A stretch of 64,000 nucleotides of DNA from Pseudoxanthomonas sp. SL93. GTDB lineage: Bacteria > Pseudomonadota > Gammaproteobacteria > Xanthomonadales > Xanthomonadaceae. Positions 1-8,500 of this stretch are shown here, piece after piece; positions within the stretch are counted from its first letter, which is position 1; each line of letters opens with the position of its first letter. Below the pieces are notes generated by a model that did not search any database, was not told where the DNA came from, and saw nothing but the letters and a program-made list of their open reading frames with translations. The position numbers and the translations under genes are program-made. The stretch covers positions 1,984,001 to 2,048,000 of the forward strand of contig NZ_CP113065.1 in NCBI RefSeq assembly GCF_026625825.1. Reading direction: 5' to 3'.

Positions 1-615
1 ATCCGCTATTTCGATGACAGCCGGGTGGTGCTTCCCGGCGAGATTCCGCTGGAACAGGGCAAGTCGGCGTGGGTCGCCGACGCCAATTACGCCCCCACCG
101 ACCGCTGGACCATCGGCGCCTCTTACCAGTGGGACCCCAAGTTCCGCCGCGAGGACCTGGCCAGCGTGCGTGCGCGCTATCTGTTCGCCGACGACGGCAT
201 CGTCAACATCACCTACCGCCGGCGCCGTGACCTGCTGGACCAGGCCGACTTCTCGTTCCTCTACCCGGTCACGCCGACCTGGAGCGTGGTGGGGCGCTAT
301 TACCACTCGTTCTATCGCGATGCCGACCAGGAGCCCGGCTTGCTGGAGGCCGTCGCCGGCGTGCAGTGGGACAGCTGCTGCCTGGCCGTACGCACGCTGG
401 TGCGCCGCTATGTGCGCAACCGCGAGGGTGAAATGAACAATTCCTTCCAGGTCGAGTTCGTCCTGAAGGGCCTGGGCTCGGCTGGCCAGGACACGGAGCG
501 CACCCTGCGCCGTGCTATCCTCGGTTACTACCGAGACGACCTCTATCTCGTCCCGCCGAGCAATATCGCGCCCGCTCCGGACGACAACAACTACGCGCCG
601 GATCCGATTCCATGA
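1..615 (+). CDS. lptD: LPS-assembly protein LptD, C-terminal part (5' end outside window)
   Basis: The reading frame is open from base 1 and gives the last 204 residues of LptD, the outer-membrane beta-barrel that inserts lipopolysaccharide into the outer leaflet together with LptE. Alternating hydrophobic/aromatic strands (for example TYRRRRDLLDQADFSFLYPV and SVVGRYYHSFYRDAD) are typical of the barrel. The adjacent cysteine pair in WDSCCLAVR matches the C-terminal Cys-Cys that forms the essential inter-domain disulfides in LptD. The stop codon overlaps the surA start (ATGA), so the two are translationally coupled. SurA is the chaperone that helps fold LptD, which fits the pairing. Confidence 0.93.
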   Translation: MRYFDDSRVVLPGEIPLEQGKSAWVADANYAPTDRWTIGASYQWDPKFRREDLASVRARYLFADDGIVNITYRRRRDLLDQADFSFLYPVTPTWSVVGRYYHSFYRDADQEPGLLEAVAGVQWDSCCLAVRTLVRRYVRNREGEMNNSFQVEFVLKGLGSAGQDTERTLRRAILGYYRDDLYLVPPSNIAPAPDDNNYAPDPIP

Positions 616-1937
616 AGACAATGCTTTCGCACCTGCTGCTGGCCGGCCTGCTCGCCGCCTCCTCCGCGACCTCCGCCCAGACGCTGCAGCCGCTGGACCG
701 CATCGCGGCCGTGGTCAACGAGGACGTGATCCTGCAGAGCGAGCTGGACCGCGCCGTGCAGAACGTCGTCAGCCAGTATGCCAACCAGCCCGGCCAGCTG
801 CCGCCCCGCGCCGTGCTCGAACGCCAGGTGCTGGAGCGCCTGGTACTGGTGAAGCTTCAGACCGCACGCGCCGCCGAGAGCGGCATCCGCGTCAGCGACG
901 GCGAGCTCAACAACGCCGTCAATGCGGTGGCCCAGCAGAACGGCACCAACCCCGAAGGCCTGCGCCAGCGCCTGGAAGCGGACGGCATGTCCTTCGCCGA
1001 GTTCCGCAACTCGCTGCGCGACGAGATCGTCATCCAGCGCCTGCGCCAGAGCTTCGCGCAGAGCCGCGTGCAGGTCAGCGAGGGTGAAGTGGATGCCGCG
1101 CTGGCAGCCGAGGCCAACAGCGGCGTGCAGTATCACCTCGCCCACATCCTGGTAGGCCTGCCCGACGGCGCCAGCGCCGAGCAGATCAGTACCGGCCAGA
1201 GCAAGATCGACGGCATCAAGGCGCTGATCGACAAGGGCGAGCTGGATTTCTCGGCGGCCGCCGTGCGCTATTCGGACAGCCCGAACGCGCTGGAAGGCGG
1301 CGACCTCGGCTGGCGCAGCCAGGACGAGATCCCCACCGCCTTCGTACAGACGCTCAAGAGCATGACCCCCGGCCAGGTGGTCGGCCCGCTGCGTGGCCCG
1401 ACCGGCTTCCAGCTGCTGAAGCTGGTGGAAACCCGCGATGCCTCGCAGGCCGCCAAGCGCACGGTCACCGAGTACAACGCGCGCCACATCCTGGTGCGCA
1501 TCACCGACACGCAGGATACCGCCACCGCCCGCGCCAAGATCGACACGCTGCGCGCGCGCATCGCCGGGGGTGCCGATTTCGTGGCCGTGGCCAAGGAATC
1601 CACCGAGGACACCAACAGCCGCGACGAAGGCGGCGACCTGGGCTGGTTCCCGGCGGATGCCTTCGGCCCCGCCTTCGGCCAGCAGGTCTCGGGGCTGTCC
1701 GACGGGCAGGTCAGCGCACCGTTCCAGACCGATGCGGGCTGGCACATCGTGCAGCGCGTCGGCAGCCGCCAGACCGACGTGACCGACCAGAACCAGCGTG
1801 CCCAGGTCCGCGACACCATCGGCCGCCGCAAGGCCGAAGACGAGTACAACCGCTACCTGCAGGAACTGCGCGGCGAAGCCTACGTCAGCTTCCGCAGCGG
1901 CGATCGCGCGGGCACCGACAGCACCACCGGCGGCTGA
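612..1937 (+). CDS. surA: Periplasmic chaperone and peptidyl-prolyl isomerase SurA
   Basis: 441 aa. An N-terminal signal peptide (MKTMLSHLLLAGLLAASSA, cleavage near SAQT) is followed by the SurA N-domain and two parvulin-type rotamase modules, starting near residues 173 (YHLAHILVGL) and 290 (ARHILVRITD). Each contains a GGDLGW motif (EGGDLGW and EGGDLGWF). SurA escorts unfolded outer-membrane proteins through the periplasm and is needed for LptD assembly. Length and domain order are normal for the family. It starts inside the lptD stop and ends 3 bp before pdxA, in the classic lptD-surA-pdxA-rsmA-apaG-apaH operon. Confidence 0.96.
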   Translation: MKTMLSHLLLAGLLAASSATSAQTLQPLDRIAAVVNEDVILQSELDRAVQNVVSQYANQPGQLPPRAVLERQVLERLVLVKLQTARAAESGIRVSDGELNNAVNAVAQQNGTNPEGLRQRLEADGMSFAEFRNSLRDEIVIQRLRQSFAQSRVQVSEGEVDAALAAEANSGVQYHLAHILVGLPDGASAEQISTGQSKIDGIKALIDKGELDFSAAAVRYSDSPNALEGGDLGWRSQDEIPTAFVQTLKSMTPGQVVGPLRGPTGFQLLKLVETRDASQAAKRTVTEYNARHILVRITDTQDTATARAKIDTLRARIAGGADFVAVAKESTEDTNSRDEGGDLGWFPADAFGPAFGQQVSGLSDGQVSAPFQTDAGWHIVQRVGSRQTDVTDQNQRAQVRDTIGRRKAEDEYNRYLQELRGEAYVSFRSGDRAGTDSTTGG

Positions 1938-1940
1938 TCC

Positions 1941-2912
1941 ATGACGCCCCGGCTGGCGCTGGTACCGGGCGAGCCGGCCGGCATCGGCCCCGAACTCTGC
2001 GTGCGGCTGGCGCAACAGCCGCGCCGCGATTGCCACCTCATCGCCTACGCCGACCCTGCCACGCTGCAGGCGGCCGCCGACGCGCTGCGGCTCCCGTTGC
2101 AACTGCTGAGTGAGGATGCCGCGCCCACCCGGCCTGGCGATCTTCCGCTGCGTGTCGTGCGCAACGCCGTCCCCGGTGTCTTCGGTCGGACAGAACCCGC
2201 CAATGCAAGCGCGGTCATCGAGGCTCTGACCCGCGCTGCCGATGCCTGCGTGCACGGCGAACTGGATGGCATGGTCACCGGCCCCGTACACAAGGCCGCC
2301 ATCAATGCCGGCGGCATCGCCTACACGGGCACCACCGAGCTGCTGGCCGCGCATGCCGGTTGCGACGTGGTGATGATGCTGGCCAACGACATCGTGCGCG
2401 TTGCCCTGGCCACGACGCACCTGCCGTTGCGCGAGGTGGCCGATGCCATCACCGCGCCCGCCCTTGAGCAGGTGCTGCGCATCACCCACGGCGCGCTCCG
2501 CCGCGACTTCGGCATCGCCGACCCGGTGATCGCCGTACTGGGCCTGAATCCGCACGCGGGGGAAGCCGGTCATCTGGGACGCGAGGAGATCGAGGTGATC
2601 GAGCCGCTGCTGGCCATGCTCCGCACAGAACGCATGCAGCTGCAGGGGCCCCTGCCGGCCGACACGGCCTTCCTGCCGCAGAAGCTGACCGGTTTCGACG
2701 CGGTCGTGGCGATGTACCACGACCAGGGGCTGCCGGTATTGAAGTACAGCGGTTTCGAGCAGGCGGTGAACCTCACCCTGGGCCTGCCCTACCCGCGCGT
2801 CGCCGTGGACCATGGCACGGCACTGGAGCTGGCGGGCAAGGGAATCGCCGACCCGTCCAGCCTGTTCGCCGCCGTCGCGACGTGTGCGCGGATCGCGTCG
2901 CGACGCCGCTGA
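1941..2912 (+). CDS. pdxA: 4-hydroxythreonine-4-phosphate dehydrogenase PdxA
   Basis: 323 aa. PdxA oxidises 4-phosphohydroxy-L-threonine in the DXP-dependent route to pyridoxal phosphate. Family hallmarks are visible: GPVHKAAINAGG, the metal-binding segment MYHDQGLPVLKYSGF, and VAVDHGTALELAGKGIADPS near the C-terminus. Length agrees with the roughly 330 aa of characterised PdxA proteins. The ATG is 3 bp after the surA stop. Only about 40 bp separate its end from rsmA. Confidence 0.95.
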   Translation: MTPRLALVPGEPAGIGPELCVRLAQQPRRDCHLIAYADPATLQAAADALRLPLQLLSEDAAPTRPGDLPLRVVRNAVPGVFGRTEPANASAVIEALTRAADACVHGELDGMVTGPVHKAAINAGGIAYTGTTELLAAHAGCDVVMMLANDIVRVALATTHLPLREVADAITAPALEQVLRITHGALRRDFGIADPVIAVLGLNPHAGEAGHLGREEIEVIEPLLAMLRTERMQLQGPLPADTAFLPQKLTGFDAVVAMYHDQGLPVLKYSGFEQAVNLTLGLPYPRVAVDHGTALELAGKGIADPSSLFAAVATCARIASRRR

Positions 2913-2939
2913 GGACGGCGCGGGACATCCGCTTTCCCG

Positions 2940-2945
2940 CATAAT
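2940..2945 (+). promoter_or_regulatory. Candidate -10 element for a leaderless rsmA transcript
   Basis: CATAAT (5 of 6 to TATAAT) ends exactly 6 nt before the rsmA ATG, so transcription would begin at or next to the start codon. There is no Shine-Dalgarno sequence in front of rsmA, and no clear -35 hexamer at 17 bp. The same geometry occurs before apaG and bioA. Inference only. Confidence 0.35.
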
Positions 2946-2951
2946 CCCGGC

Positions 2952-3740
2952 ATGTCGCACTTCAAAGCACCGCCCAAGAAATCCCTCGGCCAGCACTTCC
3001 TGACCGACCGCAGCTACATCGACAAGATCGTGATGGCGGTAAATCCCAAGCCCGGCGACCGGCTGGTGGAGATCGGTCCGGGCCAGGGCGCCATCACCTT
3101 CCCGCTGCTGCGCAAGCATGGCGAACTGACCGCCATCGAATTCGACCGCGACCTGATCACGCCGCTGATGGAAGCCTCGGAAGGCATCGGGCGCCTGACC
3201 ATCATCCACAAGGACGTGCTGTCGGTGGACTTCAGCAAACTGGCCGGCGGGGACTCGCTCCGCCTGGTCGGCAACCTGCCCTACAACCTGTCCTCGCCCA
3301 TCCTGTTCCACGCCATCGAACACGCGGCGGCCATCACCGACATGGTCTTCATGCTGCAGAAGGAAGTCGTCGACCGCATGGCCGCCGAACCCGGCAGCAA
3401 GGTCTATGGCCGGCTAAGCGTGATGCTGCAGGCGTACTGCCGGGTGGACGCGCTGTTCGTGGTGCCGCCAGGGGCTTTCCGTCCGCCGCCGAAAGTGGAT
3501 TCCGCCGTCGCCCGCCTGGTGCCGCGTGATCCGGCCACCATCGGCATCCACGACGCGAAGCGCTTCGAAGAGGTCGTGCGCGCCGCGTTCGGGCAGCGAC
3601 GCAAGACGTTGCGCAATGCACTCTCCGAGGTCTGCACCAGCGAGCAGATCGAAGCGGCCGGCGTGCGTCCGGATGCACGCGCGGAACAGATCGCCGTCGG
3701 CGACTTCATCCGCCTGGCAAACGGGGTGGCCGCTGGCTGA
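2952..3740 (+). CDS. rsmA: 16S rRNA (adenine1518/1519-N6,N6)-dimethyltransferase RsmA (KsgA)
   Basis: 262 aa. It dimethylates the two adjacent adenines in the 3'-terminal hairpin of 16S rRNA during late 30S assembly, using S-adenosylmethionine. The Rossmann methyltransferase motif I is VEIGPGQGAIT near residue 38. The catalytic NLPYNLSSPI motif characteristic of KsgA/Dim1 lies near residue 105. The N-terminus PKKSLGQHFLTD is the conserved family opening and supports the chosen ATG. There is no ribosome binding site, and a -10-like CATAAT lies 6 nt upstream. Confidence 0.96.
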   Translation: MSHFKAPPKKSLGQHFLTDRSYIDKIVMAVNPKPGDRLVEIGPGQGAITFPLLRKHGELTAIEFDRDLITPLMEASEGIGRLTIIHKDVLSVDFSKLAGGDSLRLVGNLPYNLSSPILFHAIEHAAAITDMVFMLQKEVVDRMAAEPGSKVYGRLSVMLQAYCRVDALFVVPPGAFRPPPKVDSAVARLVPRDPATIGIHDAKRFEEVVRAAFGQRRKTLRNALSEVCTSEQIEAAGVRPDARAEQIAVGDFIRLANGVAAG

Positions 3741-3782
3741 CGCAGGCCGGCGGACGTGTTTCCGCTTTCACCCGCGTTTGAA

Positions 3783-3788
3783 TACACT
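3783..3788 (+). promoter_or_regulatory. Candidate -10 element for a leaderless apaG transcript
   Basis: TACACT ends 6 nt before the apaG ATG, with GCGGGG between them. The purine run touches the start codon, which is too close for a normal Shine-Dalgarno. This suggests an internal promoter giving a leaderless apaG-apaH message. The -35 region is not convincing. Confidence 0.35.
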
Positions 3789-3794
3789 GCGGGG

Positions 3795-4175
3795 ATGAAT
3801 TCCCCCGACTACGCCATCGACGTCGACGTAGCCACGCGCTTCCTGGACGACCAGTCCGTGCCCGAGGACGGGCGCTACGTGTTCGCCTATACCATCCGCA
3901 TCCACAATCGCGGCCGGGTTCCCGCGCGGTTGCTGTCGCGCCACTGGATCATCACCGACGCCAACGGCAAGGTGCAGGAAGTGCGCGGCGAAGGCGTGGT
4001 CGGCGAACAACCGTGGCTGCGCCCGGGCGAGGATTTCCGCTACACCTCCGGTGCGGTACTGGAAACCGCACTGGGCACCATGCAGGGAAGCTACGACATG
4101 ATCGCCGACGACGGCACCCGCTTCGACGCCCCCATCGCGCCCTTCACCCTGTCCGTCCCGCGGACCCTGCACTGA
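3795..4175 (+). CDS. apaG: ApaG, fibronectin type III-like protein
   Basis: 126 aa with the start at [10 protein letters not shown]; a longer in-frame start at 3756 would add 13 residues not typical of the family. ApaG is a small beta-sandwich protein, usually encoded next to apaH; its biochemical role is unsettled (Co2+/Mg2+ phenotypes are reported in enterics). The family core is visible in [24 protein letters not shown], the glycine-rich [11 protein letters not shown] and [18 protein letters not shown]. It sits between rsmA and apaH as in many gammaproteobacteria. Confidence 0.93.
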   Translation: MNSPDYAIDVDVATRFLDDQSVPEDGRYVFAYTIRIHNRGRVPARLLSRHWIITDANGKVQEVRGEGVVGEQPWLRPGEDFRYTSGAVLETALGTMQGSYDMIADDGTRFDAPIAPFTLSVPRTLH

Positions 4176-4188
4176 AGGTGCCGCCGGC

Positions 4189-5043
4189 ATGACCACCTGG
4201 GCCATCGGCGACCTGCAGGGCTGTTACGACGCCACGCAGCGGCTGCTCGAGAAGATCCGCTTCGATCCGGCGCAGGACCGGCTGTGGTTCTGCGGCGACC
4301 TGGTCAACCGCGGCGGGCAGTCGCTCGAAACACTGCGGCTGGTGCATTCGCTGCGCGAGCAAAGCACCGTGGTGCTCGGCAACCATGACCTGTCGTTGCT
4401 GGCCATCGGCGAGCGCTCGCCGGACGAACAGCGCAAGGTCAACCCCGACCTCCAGCGCGTGGTGCTGGCCGACGACGCCCGCCTGCTGCTGGACTGGCTG
4501 CGCATGCAGAAGCTGTTGCACGTGGACCGCGACCTGGGCTGGATGATGGTGCATGCCGGGCTGGCGCCCAAGTGGACCACCACGCTGGCGGAGAAGCATG
4601 CCCGCGAAGTGGAGCAGCAACTGCACGGCAATGCGTACCGCAAGCTGTTCCGCAACATGTACGGCGACAAGCCGAACTGGGCGCCGCACCTGTCCGGACA
4701 CGACCGCGCGCGCGCCATCATCAACGTGCTCACCCGCATGCGCTACTGCACGCCGCGCGGACGCATGGCGATCGAGGAAAAAGGCGCGCCCGGCGCCCAG
4801 GCGCAGGGGCTGTATCCCTGGTACGAAGTGCCCGGCCGCGCGCCTCGCGACCTCAAGATCGTCTGCGGCCACTGGTCGACGCTGGGCCTGATGATCGGCC
4901 ACGGCGTGCATGCCATCGATACCGGCGCCGTGTGGGGCGGCAAGTTGACCGCGCTGCAGCTGGATACCGACGACATCCGCCTCGTGCAGGTACCCGGCCG
5001 CGACGTTCCGCCACCACCCAAGGGCGAGTTGCCGAAGGATTGA
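4189..5043 (+). CDS. apaH: Symmetrical bis(5'-nucleosyl)-tetraphosphatase ApaH
   Basis: 284 aa. ApaH cleaves Ap4A symmetrically to two ADP and also acts on Np4A caps of RNA. It belongs to the calcineurin-like metallophosphatases. The metal-binding signature is complete: GDLQGC near residue 7, GDLVNRG near residue 36 and GNHD near residue 64, plus a downstream histidine motif (VCGHWSTLG). A good ribosome binding site (AAGGTG) precedes the ATG. It lies 13 bp after apaG in the same operon. Confidence 0.95.
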   Translation: MTTWAIGDLQGCYDATQRLLEKIRFDPAQDRLWFCGDLVNRGGQSLETLRLVHSLREQSTVVLGNHDLSLLAIGERSPDEQRKVNPDLQRVVLADDARLLLDWLRMQKLLHVDRDLGWMMVHAGLAPKWTTTLAEKHAREVEQQLHGNAYRKLFRNMYGDKPNWAPHLSGHDRARAIINVLTRMRYCTPRGRMAIEEKGAPGAQAQGLYPWYEVPGRAPRDLKIVCGHWSTLGLMIGHGVHAIDTGAVWGGKLTALQLDTDDIRLVQVPGRDVPPPPKGELPKD

Positions 5044-5047
5044 GGCG

Positions 5048-5704
5048 ATGCGCGCGACACGGCCTCTGCTGCTGTGCCTCGCATGGATTGCGCTGTCCGG
5101 ATGCCACCAGGCGCCTCCTACCTCCGTCGTCGGTGAAGGCGCGCCAACGGCTGGCGCTGCCGCCCCCGTTGCGCCCTCACCGCCCCTGGTGGCGGCGGCC
5201 CGCGCACAGGTGGGCGTGGTGCGCGCCTACGATCCGGCCTATTTCAGCCTGACCTATCCGGGCGGCGATGTTCCCGCCGACAGCGGCGTCTGCACCGACG
5301 TGGTGATCCGTGCCCTGCGCATGCAGGGACTCGACCTGCAGCAGGCCATCCATGAGGACATGCGAGATCATTTCGCGCTGTATCCGCGGCAATGGGGATT
5401 GAAGGCGCCGGACCGCAATATCGACCATCGACGGGTTCCCAACCAGATGCGGTGGTTCCAGCGGCAAGGCTGGCAACGCCATTCCGGGCGCAGGCCCGAG
5501 GACTTCGCCCCCAGCGACATCGTGGCGTGGAAGCTCGCCGGCAGCGGGCTTCTGCACATCGGCATCGTCTCGGACAGGCGCAGCGCGGACGGCACGCCGC
5601 TGGTCCTGCACAACATCGGGGCCGGCACGCAGGAAGACGACATCCTGTTCCAGCACCCCATCATAGGGCACTACCGCCCGCCGGTGACGCCAGTGCGCGG
5701 CTAG
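5048..5704 (+). CDS. DUF1287 family lipoprotein (YijF-like)
   Basis: 218 aa. The N-terminus has a lipoprotein signal ending in LSGC (Cys19), then a Pro/Ala linker and the DUF1287 domain (about 50-212). That domain resembles the cysteine peptidase fold of NlpC/P60-type enzymes: SGVCTDVVIRALR holds the candidate nucleophile Cys and LLHIGIVSDR the candidate His. Homologues such as E. coli YijF have no assigned function; a cell-wall or envelope role is inferred. It follows apaH by 4 bp, and its stop overlaps the folA stop on the other strand. Confidence 0.8.
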   Translation: MRATRPLLLCLAWIALSGCHQAPPTSVVGEGAPTAGAAAPVAPSPPLVAAARAQVGVVRAYDPAYFSLTYPGGDVPADSGVCTDVVIRALRMQGLDLQQAIHEDMRDHFALYPRQWGLKAPDRNIDHRRVPNQMRWFQRQGWQRHSGRRPEDFAPSDIVAWKLAGSGLLHIGIVSDRRSADGTPLVLHNIGAGTQEDDILFQHPIIGHYRPPVTPVRG

Positions 5705-6198
5705 CGCGCGCGCTGATACTCGACGAAGGCGAACGAAAGCGCGTGCTTCGCGTCCGCCGCATGGGATTCGCGGGCGATCTCCCGCCACCGTGCCGGATCG
5801 AACGCGGGGAAGAAGGCGTGGGCGTCTTCCACCTCGGTATCGACCTCGGTCAGGTGGAGCACGTCGGCAATCTCCAGCGTCAGCGCATACACCTCGCCCC
5901 CGCCGATCACGCACAACTCCCTGGCGCCCTGCTCCGCCGCGATCCGGAGCGCCTCATCCACCGATGCCACGGCCTGCATGCCGTCGAACGGCACGCTGCC
6001 ACGGCGTGTCAGCACCAGGTTCAAGCGGCCCGGCAGCGCGCGCCCGAGTGATTCGGCCGTCTTGCGACCCATCAGCACGGGCTTGCCCAGCGTCAGCGCC
6101 TTGAAGCGCTTCAGGTCATCGGGAAGGCGCCACGGCAGGTCGTTGTCGCGGCCGATGGCGCGGTTGCGGTCGAGTGCGGCGATCAGTGAAATGCGCAT
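5701..6198 (-). CDS. folA: Dihydrofolate reductase
   Basis: 165 aa. It reduces dihydrofolate to tetrahydrofolate with NADPH. Typical features are ISLIAALDRNRAIGRDNDLPW at the N-terminus (Asp of the active site in the DLPW element), LMGRKTAESLGRALPGR and the glycine pair of CVIGGGEVYA. It lies 6 bp after thyA, which produces the dihydrofolate it recycles, and the two are surely co-transcribed with lgt upstream. Its stop overlaps that of the convergent DUF1287 gene. Confidence 0.95.
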   Translation of the reverse strand: MRISLIAALDRNRAIGRDNDLPWRLPDDLKRFKALTLGKPVLMGRKTAESLGRALPGRLNLVLTRRGSVPFDGMQAVASVDEALRIAAEQGARELCVIGGGEVYALTLEIADVLHLTEVDTEVEDAHAFFPAFDPARWREIARESHAADAKHALSFAFVEYQRAR

Positions 6199-6204
6199 CG
6201 CTGC

Positions 6205-6999
6205 CTAGACCGCCACCGGCGCCTTGATCGCCGGGTGCGGGTCGTAACCTTGGATCTCGATGTCGTCGTAGGTGAAGGCGAACAGGTCGGTGACCTCGGG
6301 GTTGAGGTGCAACCTCGGCAGCGCGCGCGGTTCGCGCGACAACTGCTCGCGTGCCTGCTCGTAGTGGTTCGAATACAGGTGCGCATCGCCCAGCGTGTGC
6401 ACGAAGTCGCCGACACCCAACCCGCAGGCCTGCGCCACCATGTGGGTCAACAACGCATAGCTGGCAATGTTGAATGGCACGCCCAGGAAGATGTCGCCGC
6501 TGCGCTGGTAAAGCTGGCAGCTGAGCTTTCCGTCCACCACGTAGAACTGGAACATCGTGTGGCAGGGCATCAGCGCCATCTTCGGCAGGTCTGCCACGTT
6601 CCAGGCCGACACGATCAGCCGGCGCGAATCCGGGTTGCGCTTGATCTCGTCGACCACCCACCTGATCTGGTCGATCTCGCCACCGTCGGCGGTGGCCCAG
6701 CGACGCCACTGCTTGCCGTAGACCGGGCCGAGTTCGCCTTCGGCATCGGCCCATTCGTCCCAGATGCTGACCTTTTTGTCCTTCAGGTAGGCGATGTTGG
6801 TCTCGCCCTTCAGGAACCACAGCAGCTCGTGCACGATCGAGCGCAGGTGCAGCTTCTTGGTGGTGACCAGCGGGAAACCTTCGGCCAGGTCGAAACGCAG
6901 CTGCCACCCGAACACGCTTCGCGTGCCGGTGCCGGTACGGTCGGATTTCTCGCTGCCCTGCTCCAGTACGTGGCGCAGCAGGTCGAGGTACTGCTTCAT
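6205..6999 (-). CDS. thyA: Thymidylate synthase ThyA
   Basis: 264 aa, the same length as the E. coli enzyme. It methylates dUMP to dTMP using methylene-tetrahydrofolate. The active-site segment [17 protein letters not shown] contains the nucleophilic Cys. [12 protein letters not shown] and the C-terminal [12 protein letters not shown] are family signatures. It sits between lgt and folA, a common lgt-thyA-folA order in this group. Confidence 0.97.
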   Translation of the reverse strand: MKQYLDLLRHVLEQGSEKSDRTGTGTRSVFGWQLRFDLAEGFPLVTTKKLHLRSIVHELLWFLKGETNIAYLKDKKVSIWDEWADAEGELGPVYGKQWRRWATADGGEIDQIRWVVDEIKRNPDSRRLIVSAWNVADLPKMALMPCHTMFQFYVVDGKLSCQLYQRSGDIFLGVPFNIASYALLTHMVAQACGLGVGDFVHTLGDAHLYSNHYEQAREQLSREPRALPRLHLNPEVTDLFAFTYDDIEIQGYDPHPAIKAPVAV

Positions 7000-7021
7000 G
7001 CTTCGCCTCCGGCAAACGGCT

Positions 7022-7912
7022 TCATGCGGTTTCCTTGCCGGCGGCCGGCGCGGGAGTGACGGGGTACAGGGTCGGCGCGCGGCGCGACAGCCACAGCAGG
7101 TACAGGCCCAGCAGGATCAGCGGCATGCTGAGCACCTGGCCCATCGTCAGCCAACCGAAGGCGAGGTATTCCAGCTGCTCGTCCGGCACCCGCACGAACT
7201 CCACGATGAAGCGGAACACGCCGTACATCAGCGCGAACAGGCCGGAGACGGTGTAGCGCGGCCGCGGCTTGCGCGACACCGTCCACAACACCACGAACAT
7301 CACCAAGCCTTCCAGCAGCGCCTGGTACAGCTGTGACGGATGGCGGGCGAACTGGTCCAATGCGCCAGCGGCGTATTCGGCCTGCAGCTGCGAAGGCGTG
7401 AGCGCCCGCAGCCGGGGGTCGGTGGGGAAGATCACGCCCCAGCCCGCCTGCGTGTACTTGCCCCACAGCTCCGCACCGATGAAATTGCCGATGCGGCCGA
7501 AGCCCAGGCCTGCCGGCACCAGCGGCGCCACGAAATCCATGGTGTCGAAGTAGTGCAGCCGATGCTTGCGCGACCACCACAGCGCGGCGGCCATCACGCC
7601 CAGCAGGCCGCCATGGAAACTCATGCCGCCTTCCCACACCTTGAAGATCGAAAGCGGGTTCTGCAGGAAGCCGTCGAATCCGTAGAACAGCACGTACCCG
7701 ATGCGGCCGCCCAGCACCACGCCGAGCATCGCGTAGAACATCAGGTCGGAGAAGGCGTTGGCGTCCACGCCTGGCAGGCGGCCCTGCATGGCGCGGGAGC
7801 GGCCCAGCCACCAGGCGGTCAGGAAGGCCAGCAGGTACATCAGCCCGTACCAGTGCAGCTTGACCGGGCCCAGCGAAAAGATGATCGGATCGATCTGGTG
7901 GAGGTAGATCAT
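7022..7912 (-). CDS. lgt: Phosphatidylglycerol:prolipoprotein diacylglyceryl transferase Lgt
   Basis: 296 aa integral inner-membrane enzyme. It attaches diacylglyceryl to the lipobox cysteine of prolipoproteins, the first step of lipoprotein maturation. It has about seven membrane segments. The diagnostic FHGGLLG and [15 protein letters not shown] motifs are present, as is [12 protein letters not shown]. The window encodes several predicted lipoprotein substrates (LemA, DUF1287, immunity proteins). The downstream partners are thyA and folA. Confidence 0.96.
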   Translation of the reverse strand: MIYLHQIDPIIFSLGPVKLHWYGLMYLLAFLTAWWLGRSRAMQGRLPGVDANAFSDLMFYAMLGVVLGGRIGYVLFYGFDGFLQNPLSIFKVWEGGMSFHGGLLGVMAAALWWSRKHRLHYFDTMDFVAPLVPAGLGFGRIGNFIGAELWGKYTQAGWGVIFPTDPRLRALTPSQLQAEYAAGALDQFARHPSQLYQALLEGLVMFVVLWTVSRKPRPRYTVSGLFALMYGVFRFIVEFVRVPDEQLEYLAFGWLTMGQVLSMPLILLGLYLLWLSRRAPTLYPVTPAPAAGKETA

Positions 7913-8008
7913 GCGCCTCGGCGTGGCCGGTGGGGATGGGCTATTTTGCCCCAGCCGGACCGCCCCTGGATGACCGCGAACCTCCCGGGGATCGCGACCA
8001 GCGCTTGC

Positions 8009-8500
8009 TCAGTCCAGCAGATGCGGCCGGTTGGGCAGTTCGTCCTCGTCCACATGCCCCTCGAGCTGCGGAAAGTGCACCGCCAGCAGGTCCGAGACCG
8101 CGCGGATGCCGGCGATGACGGCCTGCTCCGCCCGGCCTTCGCCCATCCCGACTTCGATCAGATGGCAGACGTCCCGCCACTGCGCGTCGCTGACAAGGCC
8201 GTTCAAGCCCCGGTCGGCGACGATCTCGATGCGATGGTCGGCCAGCAGCAGGTAGATCAGCACGCCGTTGTTGGCTTCGGTGTCCCAGGTGCGCAGCCGC
8301 ACGAAGACCTCGTGCGCCCGCTCGCGCGGCTCCACGCCGGCCAGCACCGCGCTCACCGGCAGATCCGATTCCACCGCGAACATCACTTCGCCGCGGTGCC
8401 GGCGCTCGCCCTCGGCGATGGCCTCGGTGATGTGGTGCAGGGTCGATTCGGGGAACAGACGGCGCGCCGAGCGGGCAAACAGATGGCGGAAGATACGCAT
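8009..8500 (-). CDS. TPM-domain protein, second gene of the lemA cluster
   Basis: 163 aa from the ATG at MRIFRHLFAR; upstream in-frame codons belong to the Gly-rich tail region of the preceding gene and are not used. The protein has a TPM fold domain (COG3762-like, related to the YgcG phosphatase-like family) with HHITEAIAEGE, ANNGVLIYLLLADHRIEI and a central VADRGLNG. It has no signal peptide. Its start overlaps the stop of the larger TPM gene (TGATG), so the two are coupled. LemA plus two TPM proteins is a recurrent trio of unknown envelope function. Confidence 0.8.
   Translation of the reverse strand: MRIFRHLFARSARRLFPESTLHHITEAIAEGERRHRGEVMFAVESDLPVSAVLAGVEPRERAHEVFVRLRTWDTEANNGVLIYLLLADHRIEIVADRGLNGLVSDAQWRDVCHLIEVGMGEGRAEQAVIAGIRAVSDLLAVHFPQLEGHVDEDELPNRPHLLD

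Noticed and set aside
591..3323. 910-codon open frame on the minus strand across surA, pdxA and rsmA
   Set aside because: Antisense shadow of three clear plus-strand genes; composition is of shadow type and no motif is present.
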